Notes: generated by a model not told the origin, from the sequence alone. Shown: positions 11,778-28,245, counted from the stretch's first letter. The stretch is DNA of 64,000 nucleotides from Ceratorhiza oryzae-sativae (GCA_030998015.1 JARWMV010000050.1:41873-105872); one strand, 5' to 3'. Translations and numbers: made by a program.

Positions 11778-14109
11778 ATGGACCTAGATGCTCCGCCCCC
11801 TTACACATCGGAGCAAAGAAAAAATGTCACGTACGCTGAGGTCGCTACAAAATTATCGGAGTCTATCAATAGCTCGGAACTTGAGAATACCCTGGAAGCG
11901 TTCAGAGGATTTCTTTCTAGCCAAGAGAACGTAACTTTAACGAAGTGGGTATATTTAATCGATTATATCGTTTGACAGTTGTTCGAGATATGCACTATTT
12001 CATAGAAATCAACTTCAGGTCCTCAAATCACAAGCCGTATTGGTACTTGAAGAGACCGCAAAATACCTGAAGTCAAGGGGCGATGGGTCTGATATTCTAC
12101 CAAGAGTAGCAAAGTGTGTAGAAACTGCCCTCCGCGTGGAATTTTCATTGAAGAATTTATACCTAGAATATTCTGGAATGCATCGGAAAAACTTGAGTCC
12201 CTAACGAAGTGGGAGGTCGTGCTGAAGGGGCAGGATGGTCCAAATCGATTGGATGCGATGATCGATGATTTGTTCAATGAACTGGAAGCGCTTCGTATGC
12301 TTGTCAAGGTCACAATTCCGCTTGGTATTCCCAGCCCTCGCAATGACATGTGTTATTACTCTAGGGCAATGATGCTGAGTCTACGGTGAACCAGCAAGAG
12401 TTTTCGAAGGCCAAAGAAGTGGACCAGCGCAAAATAGCTGAGCTTTCGGCTATCCTTCCTACCACTGTATCTTCGGGAACTGGTCTGACCGACCTTGTGC
12501 AAGAATCGATGAGTAAAGAATTGAAGGTTAGTGACTCTTTGCAATCCGATTTACAGTCCTGTCGCATTGCTGAAGCAGATTATTGGGGACCGAACGGTTT
12601 CTCGACCCTTTCAAGATCCCCAAAAAAACGCAAAACATGCCTTGGCTATATTGGCCGAACTAACGGGAACTGCGCTACCGCCCTCAACGCTGCTTGGGAA
12701 GGAGTGGGTGACTATTGATAGTTATGCAATTCACCAAGGCTCGAGTTATGATGTATTCCTGGGAGAGTATTTTACTGGCGAGAAGATCGCAATCAAAGTT
12801 TTGAGGCATCGTGTGGACCAAGAAACGGGGAAAAAAATGCACCAGGCAAGCGATTAGATTTTCGGCTCACTTAAATATGCTGATTTAATTGAATCAGCGA
12901 TTCGCTCGTCAGGCAGTGAACTGGTCTTCACTCCGGCACGACGCCATCCTTCCATTTTATGGGCTAGGGTTGCTGGACTCGCCAGTTGTCCCCGGCGAAT
13001 TCCAACTGTAAGTAGTTTAGGTGCACACAAACGCAGCGCTGTCATCTGGTACTGCTCATAGATATCTGGTATCCCCTTATATGCAGAATCGGGATGTGGT
13101 GGGTGCTTTAACGGCGGAACAAGAATCACTCACGACAACACCTTTCGTAGAAAAGTTATTTGAGGAGATATACCAAGACATCGCGCTATGCCCGGCTGCA
13201 GATCGTCAGTCGATTCAATCTCACCCCTTGGATACGTAACCGCATTTATCACAGGCTTTGGACGTTGCTCGTGGCTTATGTCACATGCATGAGGCGGTGG
13301 AGCTTGGAGAACAAGGGCATGGGATAGTGCATAGCGCATTGAATGTCTACAACGTTCTGATCAAAGACAGTGGCCGCGCGGCTATATCGGGCTTCGGACA
13401 TGCCAAGGTACGAAAGATCAGCTGGTCTAAGCTCTGGAGACTAGTTTCTGATTGGCGCCATGTAGGTCATCAAAAACTTTCAAGAGAGCTTTACTGGCGA
13501 TAACTCTGAGTACCGATACATGGTAGGACCATTTGTTTGTTCATAGCAAATTCTAAGGTATTGTCTGTAGGGACCAGAACTCATGCAAGACGATGCGCAT
13601 ATATCGTATGGGACTGACATATATGCCTGGTGCGCTGGCCATGACTGTATTTATGATCTTTGAAACTTGCTGAGGTCCACCCTTCACAGGGCGATGACGG
13701 CCCTGGAGGTGATGACTATGAAACCAGTTCATTCGGTCTAAGGCTGATAAAAACGTGGTAGATTCTAACCGATGTGCCTCCATTCGGCGAGAAGTCGAAG
13801 GGTCCAAGAATTATTCAAAAGGTGGCACTGGGAGAAAAGCCTGATCGATTGGAGCACCCAAAGCTGGAAGAGTACGCGTGCCGCGATGAGATCTGGTCGC
13901 TGCTTAAAGATTGCTGGAAGACCGATCCAGGGCTTCGACCCACAGCGGATGTCGTCGTCCAACGCATCAAGCCATTGCTACACCAACTGGGTAACAAAAG
14001 CAACGCTACAGAACAACGGCCACCACCTCCAGCACCGAGGGGACCAACTGCTGCTGAGGATGGGAAAGCCAACCCTGGAGTCGCGCAAGCTCCGCCGAGC
14101 CAGCATTAA
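11778..14109 (+). CDS. TKL-like pseudokinase A
   Basis: Twelve exons by splice signal and by alignment with the paralogue at 18206: 11778-11944, 12006-12113, 12167-12308, 12365-12526, 12579-12845, 12898-13007, 13062-13098, 13255-13407, 13466-13522, 13571-13629, 13690-13708, 13762-14109. The N-terminal half is an unrecognised helical region. The kinase-like domain begins near exon 5, keeps the beta-3 Lys (IAIKVLRHR) and a C-lobe (TDVPPFGEKSKGP, WKTDPGLRPTADVV). The catalytic loop reads VHSALNVYN instead of HRDxxxxN, and DFG reads GFG (ISGFGHAK). The catalytic Asp and the metal-binding Asp are both lost, so it should not transfer phosphate. Between exons 7 and 8 about 20 residues expected for the alpha-D/E helices are not found; an exon may be missed. 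The tail is Pro-rich. Confidence 0.8.
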
Positions 14110-15345
14110 TTACATTTGTACAATGTGTAGAATATCTTGTACGACCGTTTCAGGGTGCTGAAGAATAAGGTCAAGGGCTAGTGCCTCAAAATTTAGAACG
14201 TCTATCCATCCCAACGCAAACATCCCTAAATGCGTTGACCGAATCGACTGGGTGTTCTGCGAGGTTAGATATTTGATTTGGAGCGCAAATACTGTGATTC
14301 CACGAGCCTGGTGCAGAGACAAAACAAATTCGGCCAGCTAAAACATCACTGTGGGAAGCCTCGGGAATTAATTCAAGTCCTAATACCAAAAATGGCCGTT
14401 TAAGTCCCATCTTGATATGGGATAGTGCAAGTTTAATTTGGAAATAAAGCTCAATTGCGAACTAGCCAGTGGTTTTATTTCCCTTGTAGCTAGAAGTGGC
14501 TAAATGCTTAAAATTCCATGCGGGTTACATCCCGAGGGAGCCGTGACTACTATCAACCGATCCCACAGCACCTTCGATAACAACCCGATACAAGGCTCAA
14601 AACGGCCCAAAGTCGCACCAAATCCTAGTGAGGTACCAAGAACGCGCTGGTTTGAAGCAATTTGAAATTATAATGTATTGTTCTGACATCCCCTTGCGGA
14701 CTTTTTTGGCCAAAAATGGACTTTTTCCACATGCTATCCTTACATTGGTCTGAAACCTCACGTCGGACTTGTCTGAAAGTCCCTTGCGGGATTTTTTTAA
14801 ACTCCGCGAAAGGGCATTAAATGAGGTCCCGATGCTATTCATAGTGACATGCTAGGGCGCCGGTTCTAGTTGAAGTGAACTCCCAAACCGCTGTAGTGGA
14901 GGCTCATTCGGCTTTGTTCGAACCGTGCTTCTGAACTAGCAGATTTATTATGTTCCGAGTATTACACCTAGTACCACTCTGAGGCCTGAGATGCCGAAAA
15001 AGGCCCGGAAGAAAAGGGTGCTATGTCCTTGAGTATCTGTTGATTCTGGCGAGTGGCCAACCACGAGGCGTTGTTAGAAGTGTAATAACGCCACCTTCTT
15101 CCGTTTACAGAGAGAATGCCGAGCGTCTATCGAACATACCTGAATGGCTGTTATGTTGCTACAATAGATACTCCCTTCTTTATAGGTTATACCGGTTTGC
15201 AAAGTTGTTCGCCACAAGCGCCAAAAAAATCCTGTGTACTGGAAGTCGGGAGGATAGAGTAAATCGAACGTATCTCCTCCAGTTCGAACTCATTACTAAT
15301 TTTATAGCTCAAATTGATCCCAGTATCGATTCGAGCTAATTGATA
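14110..15345. other. intergenic region, no gene supported
   Basis: Only short reading frames without recognisable motifs. Two similar short tracts (CCCTTGCGG followed by T-runs) occur near 14690 and 14785. No RNA gene or repeat boundary could be supported. Confidence 0.45.
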
Positions 15346-16837
15346 CATCAGGAAAACGAGCCGCTTCTAATTAGCTCTAAACCGCGCATTGAGCTATTCG
15401 AGGGCCCCCAAATGAAACCTGCAATCGTTAGCGCTCTCGAGAGCTTATTAGAGTTCGACCGTCACGGGGTGGGTGCCTGGCCACAAAAGCATCCCGGGCA
15501 ATGAATGCGCTGACCGCCTCGCAAACGAAGGGGGTTCGATTACACCCGAGCCCCTATTCAACCGTACAATTACCTGGGCCAAGTTCATGTCCAGAGAACG
15601 GGCCGTTCGTAACTGGGGCCGAACCTGGCAATCAAGCCACCGTTCCGCACATGTTATGATATCGATGCCGAAACCCCCAACCCTCCTGTTTCAGCCGTTC
15701 CATAAACCTTTTGATGGTACGCGACGCATACACTCTCGCCTAATACAAATCATACTGGCCCATGCGTCCTGCGGCAGATACCGCGCCAAGTTTGAAGTCA
15801 TGGCAGACTCCGGTTGCCCATATGGCGGTACACTGGGAGTGCAGTCGCTACGGCACGTCCTTCTGGAATGCCCCATATACAATTTGGCTCGCATGGACCT
15901 GGGAAGGGCCTCAAAATACCTCCAGCTCCATGAGCCTTTTAACACTGGTTCGGGCCTTACAGCCATAGCCAACTTCTCTCCGCCTCGTCCGCCTTCTCTA
16001 TTTAATCTACTGTCTATACGCGCTTCACGCGCTGTCCGTGCCCCCCTACTCGTAGTCTGACGTCCCGCTTGTTCCCACCTGTACCTCTCTATCCGTTCTA
16101 GGCACTGCCTTGCTATACGTGCTTTGACTTTGCTCATGTAACGTGTTTCTATTTTTGCTTACAATAGAACGAAGGTAACCAAAAAGAAAAAAACAATCGA
16201 CCGTCACAGGGTAGAATAGGAATCTGATGTCAGTTAGTTGGAAATTGAGCATTATCCATATATGCGTGTCGAAGTCTCCTATTGGCTTGTGGTTTTGTGG
16301 CAGTGAACAAATTTATTTGCATTAATCGTCAGTATCTGGAACTACCGGGGTGTTTTGAATGGCTTTGGTGCCAGTAGATGCGCAAAGCAAAACTACCCAC
16401 CCCCGTTCAAGTCGGGCGACTTACAGTCGTACACATTGCATGACACCGCGTTCGTTGGTGAAATTGCATGAATGGAATGGCTATATTGGGGTAAACAGAT
16501 CAAATCGGTCCACTCTAGCAAACAAGTGCAGTAGGTGTGGCAAGTGGAGGCATACACAGCCATGATTAATCAACTGATAGGCGAGGCTGGGATATCACGC
16601 ATGTGTGAGCTGTGTCTATAAAACGTTCCATTTATGACCACTCCTGGCGTTATCTGCCAGGTTAGGCCGATCTCACTCAATTTCCATCTAAATGACATTG
16701 GAGTCCGATTCTGCCGCGTGCCGGTCGAGCTCTTATAAGCTCTCGAGAACGCTAACGATTGCAGGTTTCATTTGGGGGCCCTCAAATAGCTCAATGCGCG
16801 GATTAGAGCTAATTAGAAGCGGCTCGTTTTCCTGATG
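15346..16837. mobile_element. element with about 120-bp terminal inverted repeats, carrying a nested LINE
   Basis: 15346-15466 and 16719-16837 are inverted copies with only a few differences over about 120 bp; both contain GAAAACGAGCCGCTTCTAAT and GGGCCCCCAAATGAAACC (one is the complement of the other). This is the outline of a long-TIR foldback or MITE-type element of about 750 bp once the LINE insertion (15471-16196 plus duplication) is removed. No transposase is encoded. I could not find a convincing target duplication outside the repeats, so the exact ends and the superfamily are open. Confidence 0.7.
15471..16196 (+). mobile_element. 5'-truncated LINE (Tad-like non-LTR retrotransposon)
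   Basis: Only the 3' end of the second ORF remains. It starts inside the RNase H domain (VPGHKSIPGNECADRLANEG) and ends in the Cys/His motif common after it (ECPIYNLARMDLGRA preceded by CGRY and GCPYGG). The frame closes at 16060. A short A-rich tail (16181-16193) precedes the right target duplication. The flanking 16-mers tcgaccgtcacggggt (15455-15470) and tcgaccgtcacagggt (16197-16212) differ by one base and mark target-primed insertion. It lies within the left inverted repeat's inner edge of the host element. Confidence 0.82.
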
Positions 16838-18205
16838 CACGGAATAGACTGCATGGCGTGAGCTTGCCTCGATATAATCTTTTTACTCATTTTACGGTTT
16901 TTGGCCAGGAAATGACATTCGGGGGTATTGAAGGAGAGGCAAAAAGAAACCTTCTCACATGGAATCGACCATGTGTGTCTTGATATGAGGAACCAGTGCC
17001 TGCTTGTTGAGTTCTGACAAGCCGTGACATGGGCAGCCCAGGTTCAATGTCTTAAACGCCCTAAAAGCGTGAAAGCTGAATGTTATTGTTTGATGTGGAT
17101 AAGTGTAATGATCATTTTGAGCGATATTTCATGAGTAATGAGTTCGAACTGGAGGAGATAAATTTGATTTACTCCATCCTCCCAACTCCCAAAACACAGG
17201 ATTTTTCGGCGCTCATGGCTAACAATTTTGTAAACTGGAATAATGTGGGCTCACCTTTCGATCTTACTCTGAACGTTCAGCCAATTCCCTCATCGCCGCT
17301 TGGATAAATGAGGCCACTGGTGGCGTATCACTTCGACTCACGAGTGGATGAAACAAGTACGGTTTCATATATTTGCTCAAAATTGAAATATTCCCGAAGT
17401 TTTCCATGCCCCGAGTACATCTCTCGTATGATAGCACACCATGTGGTAATATATAAACATTCCGTCGATCTATTCTTCGACTGTTTCAAATTCCCAAATA
17501 TCAAGATTATTGCTGTTCTTGGAGAGCGCTCGCCAAACAGTCCCCGCCGCAATACTCTGCTACGACCCGCCGGGGAGGCCGTACGGTCACACAAGAGGTG
17601 ATAGAGGGGGATGCGAAGGTATTTCGACCTACAGAGTAGGATCGAACCCCTTTGGTATATATTCACGTCCTGTACATCAAAAATACATAGGAATCCAATA
17701 CATTGGTTCGTAACTAACTAAATAGGAGACAAATGAAGAAAGTAGTATATATGCGACACTAAATTAGGCCACAGAGCCCTCGCTTAATGACCACGAGTTA
17801 GGGGTAAGGCTGGGCCTCATGGCTCACGACATACTCGGACCGTCTTGAGTCGTAGGGTTTTGGCCAAATGCAAAGCCTAATTGTTTTTAGCCGGGCCCGT
17901 AGCCGACCAGCCCCCTGACGAGCACAAGTTTCGATGAAACCTATTCTGCAAATGTCGGTGTCAACCACATTGTGCCTCGTGTGTCACGTGCCAAGCCATT
18001 CGGCGTAGTTGATTGACCGAGATTCAAGAAGGCGAACGCCTGATCAGGCCACTACAGCCGAGCGTCTATCCCGAAAATATCAATCGATGCCCACAACTTC
18101 CGGATACGGTCGAACCCACACCCTACTCCTACCCCCCCCCCGTCTAGCCCACCACTACGATAGCCGTCCCAAGTATCTTCCCTAGAAATCGTTACGGAGA
18201 TTAAC
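16838..18205. other. intergenic region, no gene supported
   Basis: Short frames only. The stretch upstream of pseudokinase B contains a C-run (18130-18142). No conserved domain or RNA gene was identified. Confidence 0.45.
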
Positions 18206-20647
18206 ATGGAGCCGATGTCAAGTGAACCGCCAGCCTATTCTCCAGCAGGCCCGCTTTCTTTAGAAGACAGGAAAACAGCTACCTTTGCCCAGGTAGAGAG
18301 CCATATATTCAAAGCGGGCCCAATTCCGCCGGTCTTTGCCGTTGCCTTTGAAGCTTTTAGGGAATATATGGCTGTTGAAGAAGTTACCAAAATCGCTCGG
18401 TAAGAACCAGGGAGGCTAATTGTGTTCATTTCCTCATGACTGACAAAGAGGGCATAACCAGAAATCAACTCGGGGTTCTTCGAGCGTTGAGTGTGATACT
18501 ATTGGAATTTAGTGCCCAAAAGTTCCATGGCGGCAGCGATGTATCAGAAACGCTTATCAACGTGACTCAGTAAGTGTGTCAAGCCCCCACTGATATAGAT
18601 ATAACAATTTGTCACCAGAACTTTACAACACCTATCCTCCGACATCAAGTCCAATCGGCTGTGGGAATATGCAACTCATAACTTGAAACTCGCGAAATAC
18701 CTTGAAACTAAAATAGCGTCTGCGTCAGAAAAACTAGAGGAGGAGCTGAGAGTGCTCCTAGAGGCAGGTGTTTTCCCGAGCCTTAAGCCGAAGGTGCTCA
18801 CCGCCGAGAAGGGCTCAGATTTAGAAACAACAGCGTACAAAAATGAGCTCCTCCAGGCGCAGCGTGTAGATCAAGAGAAGATGGAGCTATTTGAAGCGAT
18901 TGTCAACCCCGAATCTCAGCGAGGGGAAAGTCTCAACGTGGTCGTTCAGCAGTCGATGGAAGAAAACCTCAAGGTATTTGTCACCGAGACGATTTGATCA
19001 TACGAAAAGGCATCAACAGCTCGTGATAGATCATCGGAGACCCTACCGTCCAGCACAAACAAGTCGAAGCGAAACGAGCGCTTGCAATTCTCACAGAATT
19101 AACGGGGGCTTCTCTGCCTCCTTCAACGTTGCTTGGAAGAGATTTCGTGACTATCGGTTCACGTTCCATCCATTCGAGCGCGAACTTCGAGATCTTCCGT
19201 GGGCAATATTTTACGGGCGAGGAGATCGCGATCAAAGTTCTACGGCATCGGGTAGACGCGGAAACAGCAACTAAAACGCATCAGGTATTCTCCAACAGCT
19301 ATTGGACAACCGGAAATTTCTGAATTAGACCTAGCGATTCGCCCGCCAAGCATTGAATTGGTCTGTACTGAGGCATGATGCAATACTGCCATTCTACGGG
19401 GTTGGCGTAGCGGATTCAGGGGTGGTGCCTGGTGAAGCTCAGTTGTAAGCGCATCCAGTAGATATCGAGGCGCGTCTTGACATTCTTGGTCGGGAAAGGT
19501 ATATGGTATCACCATACCTGCAGAATCAAGACGTGGTACGCATTATATTGAGATCAGTCGATTGCTTTGAAGCTGAAACAAAGTATAGCGGCGATATCTG
19601 CGAAAGTACCCTACGGCTCCGTTAAAAACCAGGCTGCGAATGGTTTGTTCTTTCAACAAGGGGAAAAATCTGTCAGACGAACATCTGAATCTGTTTTAAG
19701 GTGCTGGACGTCGCTCGTGGTTTAAATCATATGCATCAGGCGGCGGATCTACCTGAGCCCAGCAATGGGATGGTTCATAGCGCCTTGAACATCTTCAATA
19801 TCCTAATAAAGGACAGCGGGCGCGCTGTGATTTCAGGATTCGGACACTCGAAGGTAGAGAGGGACACGTGGTCTGCATAAGATAGTTAAGCTTAACGCTG
19901 TTCTAGGTGATTCGAGACTTTTATGAGAGTTTCACAGGGGACAATTCGGAATACCGGTACATGGTATGTCATCCGGAACTTGCTTTTGATCTGCACGATA
20001 TCTAATTCGACGAATAACTAACAGGGGCCAGAGATGATGCAGGACGAAGCGAGGGTCACTTATGGCACTGACACTTGGTCTTGGTAAGGGATGCTAGCCT
20101 TTAGCTTGATCGAAACCCTTATACATTCCTCATTCAGGGCGATGACTGCGCTCGAGGTGAGATCCTTGCGGAACGCCTCACTGAAATTTTCCTAATTATT
20201 GAACAGATATTAACGGACGTCCCACCGTTTGGGGAGAAAACAAAAGGGCCAAGACTGGTTACCCTTCTAGCTCAGATGAAGCGACCCCAGCGATCCGACC
20301 ACCCGAAGCTCGAGGAGTACAGCGATGCGGACAAACTTTGGGACTTATTTACAGAATGCTGGGAGGAGAAACCCGCCGCCCGACCCTCCGCTGAGAACAT
20401 CGTATCACGTATCAGGCCGATGCTACAGGAGTTGGGTAAGAAGTCCGAAACCGTAGAGCAGCCAAAGGACCTCGCGGGTCCGTATGGTAAAACAAACCAG
20501 GCCGGCAGGGCTACTTCACCTGTCAGATCCGGGCAACCGCCAGTACAGCCTCCTGGTGAGACCCAGTTAGGGCGATCTACCCAACCGGTTGTACCCGGAT
20601 CGCCGCCACCACCACCGCCATCGTCCGACCCCCATGAACAACGATAG
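18206..20647 (+). CDS. TKL-like pseudokinase B (tandem paralogue of A)
   Basis: Eleven exons: 18206-18399, 18462-18569, 18619-18973, 19030-19284, 19335-19444, 19499-19535, 19701-19853, 19907-19963, 20025-20083, 20138-20156, 20207-20647. Intron positions and phases match paralogue A except that A has an extra 56-nt intron in the region of exon 3. It carries the beta-3 Lys (EIAIKVLRHRV) and the same pseudokinase changes as A: VHSALNIFN for HRDxxxxN and ISGFGHSK for DFG. The C-lobe keeps a substrate-loop-like TDVPPFGEKTKGP. The tail is proline-rich (PPPPPPSSDPHEQR). Shared loss of both Asp residues implies that the common ancestor was already a pseudokinase. It probably acts as a scaffold or allosteric regulator; the partner is unknown. 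Confidence 0.8.
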
Positions 20648-21678
20648 TGGGGTTATGTGGTGGTGGTCGGTTTGGCGGATAAGGCGTTGGGAACCGCGCA
20701 CTCCGCGACCGATACTAATTAACTGATGGATTTATCCCGCTCTGTATGAGTATTTAATCAATTGGCCATGAAATTGGAATTTCAGGGGTGAAAGATTCGT
20801 GAAACATGCGAGTAAGATTTTGCGTACATGCCTGGCGAGATGCAATCGATCGATCTGCTTTTTAGGCGGAAATTGAGAACGGCGAATGCTCTCTGAAGCG
20901 AGTCGCCATGACACACGTATATGAGATACCGGAATAATAGTGTTTGTATTTATATCGATCCGCATAGTAGGGAGAAACAACGGATTCTGCAACATTGGTC
21001 GTTTGTGCTTATTATCTCAGCCTGGCTTTTACCTCGTTATCAGCCTCTCTTGCGGCGTGTACTTATCCGCCACTATTCGGCAGATTTCCACAAGTTACTT
21101 GGCTTGCCGTACTCAGCCAAACCCCCAAAATCTAGCAAGTATATACTAGCTCCACAGGTCTAAGTATGCTTCCAAGCGCTCCCTCGATCCGAAGTAGCAC
21201 GGGCTTCGGGTGCGACCAGGACCTGGCTAGCGCTCACAAGCATACTTACACAGCGTGACTCTCAGTTCATTGCTGAGATAATTCAACAGTTTTTATCGGG
21301 CCAACCTTTACAGGCTACGTGCCTCGGCGTTCGCACCCCAGGTTTGGGCCGAACGCGACGCTTTGATGGGCGGAAGTGGTCTTGAGTGGGTCAGGCAATT
21401 CAGCTCATGTATCAATTGGTAGGGGAGTAAAAATTTTGCGTGGGGTATTGAACTTCGTGTTCGATGGTGGGCTGGCTCGTGAAGGAAGGATGTAGCGGCG
21501 TGGCTTGCGGAGAGAGAGCAAGCGGCTGTATGCGGCTCGTTTCCATTCCGACCCTTGCTGACACACCTGATCACGCGCTCCGCCCTGAGAGCACCGCCAC
21601 AGTTTGGATCGCACCAGTCCCAGCACCCAAACCATTGCTGGCGTTGATCCCGGGTGTTGCGGCAGCGGTGGGACGACC
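20648..21678. other. intergenic region with a small foldback
   Basis: No gene supported. An 88-bp foldback sits at 21161-21248 (listed separately). The rest has only short non-conserved frames. Confidence 0.5.
21161..21248. repeat. 88-bp foldback sequence
   Basis: TAAGTATGCTT (21161-21171) is the exact inverse complement of AAGCATACTTA (21238-21248). Just inside, AAGCGCT and AGCGCT also pair. The middle is GC-rich. It may be a miniature inverted-repeat element (flanked by short unmatched sequence) or a structured transcript end. Confidence 0.5.
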
Positions 21679-24404
21679 ATGATCATCAAAGACCAGTCCT
21701 CTGCGGGCTGGCAGTACTACGAGGCCAGCACCGACGATGGCGCCAGCTCTTCGCGCATGTCCCACCTCCACCCAGAGCCCGACCCACATCGCCCGCCATC
21801 CCCTCCCGCACCCCAGACGACATCTCCCCCACCGCCACCCCGAAAGCGGCTCGGAATTACGGCGCTCGCGTCCACTGTGTTTGTCGTTGTCATGTCGGCA
21901 GGGATGGCCACGTTTTTCCTGCTGTTCGTTATCCTGTCCCAGGCGGAGAACGTGTCTGACCGTTCGGCATTTATCCTGCGCGAGCGAGTCGGTTGGGAGG
22001 ACGGACAGATCCAGTCCTCGACGCTCTCGGCGCTGACCGTGTCTACGGCGATCGTAAGTCTCGTTGTCACGGCGTGCTCACCGGGCCTGACGTCACGCCG
22101 TAACGGCAGTCGCATTTTCTCAGCATCACCACACCGCTCGTGTTCTCGCTGCTCGCATACCGCACAGCGTATCTGTGGCTCCGGGCCCAGTCGTCGCCGT
22201 CGGCCGACGAGGAGGGCACCACGAACCGCCTGCCGACTCCGCTCCAGTAGGTGTGGTTCTTGTCGACCCTTTGTCTGTGCTGACGATGCTTCTAGCTACG
22301 GCCTGCTCGTCCGCATCCTCAACTCGAGCACCATCCTCGGCCTCGGCTCCCCCGCCGCCTACTTCATTCCTCGCCGTGGGCGCGACAGGACCCACACGAT
22401 TCCCACCCCACGACTCTTGCGCGAGGCCTTTGCTGCCGCGTTTGTGGTCTACCTTCTTTCCCATGCGGTCGGTCTCGCCGACATTTGGCTTCACGCGGTC
22501 TCGACTGTCTCCCTGACGTATACGACTGTCGATGCGGATCAGAAACCAGACTTTGCCCTGGAATTCAATTCCTCGCTATGTGGTCCCACGACCAATATGC
22601 CGTGTTTGATGGGCGAAAAGTCTTGGGGTACCCCAGCTGTCCAGCACATCGGGAGCCTTGTTGCTGCCAATGCGTCCAACCCCATGAACCTCAACGTCAT
22701 TACCCTGGACAATTTCAACGACACCGCGATCCTCGTCCCGATCGATTTTGTCGCCAACTGGAACTTCACTGCGACGACATATGGTGCTCAGGCTACTTGT
22801 TACAAGTACGACAAATACTGCTACGGTAGCAGCATCTGCACGCCTGACAACGGCTATCACGGGCCGGCCTATGACGCAGGCATTGACATCAATGAAATGA
22901 TCCACTCGATGTACCCCAAGGCGGACAAGGGCGGTAAACCGGACATCGCGTTTCTTACAGACATGTCTCGAATCATGACCCGCCTCGGGGGCGTGACTGT
23001 CGGAGCTGATCTTGGTTTGCCACCCGCTCAACTTTTCATGACCCCCAGCAATCCCGGCCCGATATTGATGCAGCTCAAGTGGACCGACTTTACCACCAAC
23101 TACGATCCGTTCCGGCAGGACTCTCCACCCATGGTTGACAAAAAGACGGCCATAGGCTTTGGGCATGATAACGACGGAGATAGTGCTGACGATGGTCGCA
23201 CGCTTTCCTACGTGCGATCTCAGTGCAATCTCACGTTTGTCAAGGTTCGGTACGGATATAGCGCCCAGAATCAGTTTGTGGCCTACAATATCGACCCCTT
23301 GGGCAGTAATTTCGACTCGGCAACGCTCGCGGGGATACTATGGGGACCTGTGATGTGGCAGCAGTTCGTTGATCAGGTAAGTTTTTGGCAGTGCAAACTT
23401 TCTCGGGCGTTACTAATGCAATCGCAAAGCTGGTTTCGAATATTCACCAAGAATGTACAGCTGAAATGACCGACGAGATGTTATTAGCGAGCATCGAACA
23501 AGAGCTCACGAGGCTGGCGATTGGAAGTGCTGCCGGCGTTTTTTCGCGCACGACCGAATCGGTCGAGTACGCGAGCGTCATTCAACAGGAACTCGTGGGG
23601 AGATATCCTCGCACGCCTGTGTTTGTGTTTGCCGGTCTACTCTACGCGTATGCGGCGGTAGCCATTGTCTTATTCTTATCGACAGCGGCGATCAACTCTG
23701 ATATCGTGGAAGTCACACCGCCTGGGAAGGAGGGCATGGAAGACGAGAAGGTTTTGAACCCCCACACGGCACTGGAGCTTGCGCATCGCAGCCTTATGGA
23801 CCCTGTTTCCCTCATTGCCGAACAGCATGTGTGGGCGCCACATGTCAGTCCCTCGACGGCGAGTGCCATGTCGATACGGACTCGCACCACAGATATGTTT
23901 GGCGTAGGGAGAGAAACCGAGGGGAAGGGCGGCGCAGCTGGGCCGGCGAGATTGTTTGTTGGGCTTGGTGGGCCATACGCGGACAGCGGGAATCCGAGAT
24001 TTGGGGTGTGGAGGAGACCCAAGCGGCAGCCAGAGGCCGAGTACGGGCGTTCATCACCATCAATTGGGTCTGGGGCAGGCGAAGCGGAGGCCTTGGACGG
24101 TACTACAGTCGTGGCGAGCAGCCACCACCTGGCGGATGGAATGCCACCGTCGTACGCGTCGGTGCGGAGGGAGGGATATCGGCCGCGGCGCGGGCGAAGC
24201 GGGTCTGACTTAAGTCGAGGAACGTCGGAATACCGAATGTCCGAGCTTCGATACGAGCCTGTCCGGGTCGATTTCGAAAGGAGGCAGCGGGTTCCAGAAA
24301 AAGATCTGTCGGGCCACATGGCCTTGCGATCCAGTGTGTCGTCGGAGGGAAGCGTGGCCAGTGGGAGCACAGAACGGCCGGTGCGACGAAGTACAGGTGT
24401 TTGA
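21679..24404 (+). CDS. multi-pass membrane protein, unrecognised family
   Basis: Start chosen at ATG 21679 (MIIKDQSSAGWQYYEAS); the open frame upstream has no ATG. Exons: 21679-22053, 22110-22246, 22296-23376, 23430-24404; all introns GT-AG and phases agree. The cytosolic N-terminus is Pro-rich. Hydrophobic segments appear at TALASTVFVVVMSAGMATFF, around the first junction (LSITTPLVFSLLAY), at LREAFAAAFVVYLLSHAVGL and near the C-terminus (VFVFAGLLYAYAAVAIVLF). Between the last two lies a roughly 300-residue loop with several Cys and N-x-S/T sites, probably extracellular. The cytosolic tail is long and basic. The layout is common among uncharacterised Agaricomycete surface proteins; function unknown. 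Confidence 0.75.
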
Positions 24405-24646
24405 TTTTTGATTTTATTGCGTTTCGTCTCGGGCTATCACTCTATGCACGTTTTCCTCTCTTTCTTGTCGAACAATACCGTCTCTTCGCATTCGTCTGTG
24501 TCTGATTGCTGTCAGGACTTGGATTTTTGTACATCACCTTGAATACATGACATATTTAGACAAGCGCTCAAGCTGACATGATCAAATTGGCGTGGGGGTG
24601 CTTGGATAAGCTGACGACGACCACGACGAGCGACCGCGCACGCAGC

Positions 24647-28245
<3,599 letters not shown>

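Noticed and set aside
15040..15339. 99-codon plus-strand frame before the TIR element
   Set aside because: No similarity to the LINE or any family I know, and it is not linked to it by a shared boundary.
17575..17670. possible tRNA (GGATCGAACCCC on the plus strand)
   Set aside because: The T-arm-like text does not pair into a 5-bp stem on either strand and no acceptor or anticodon stem could be formed.
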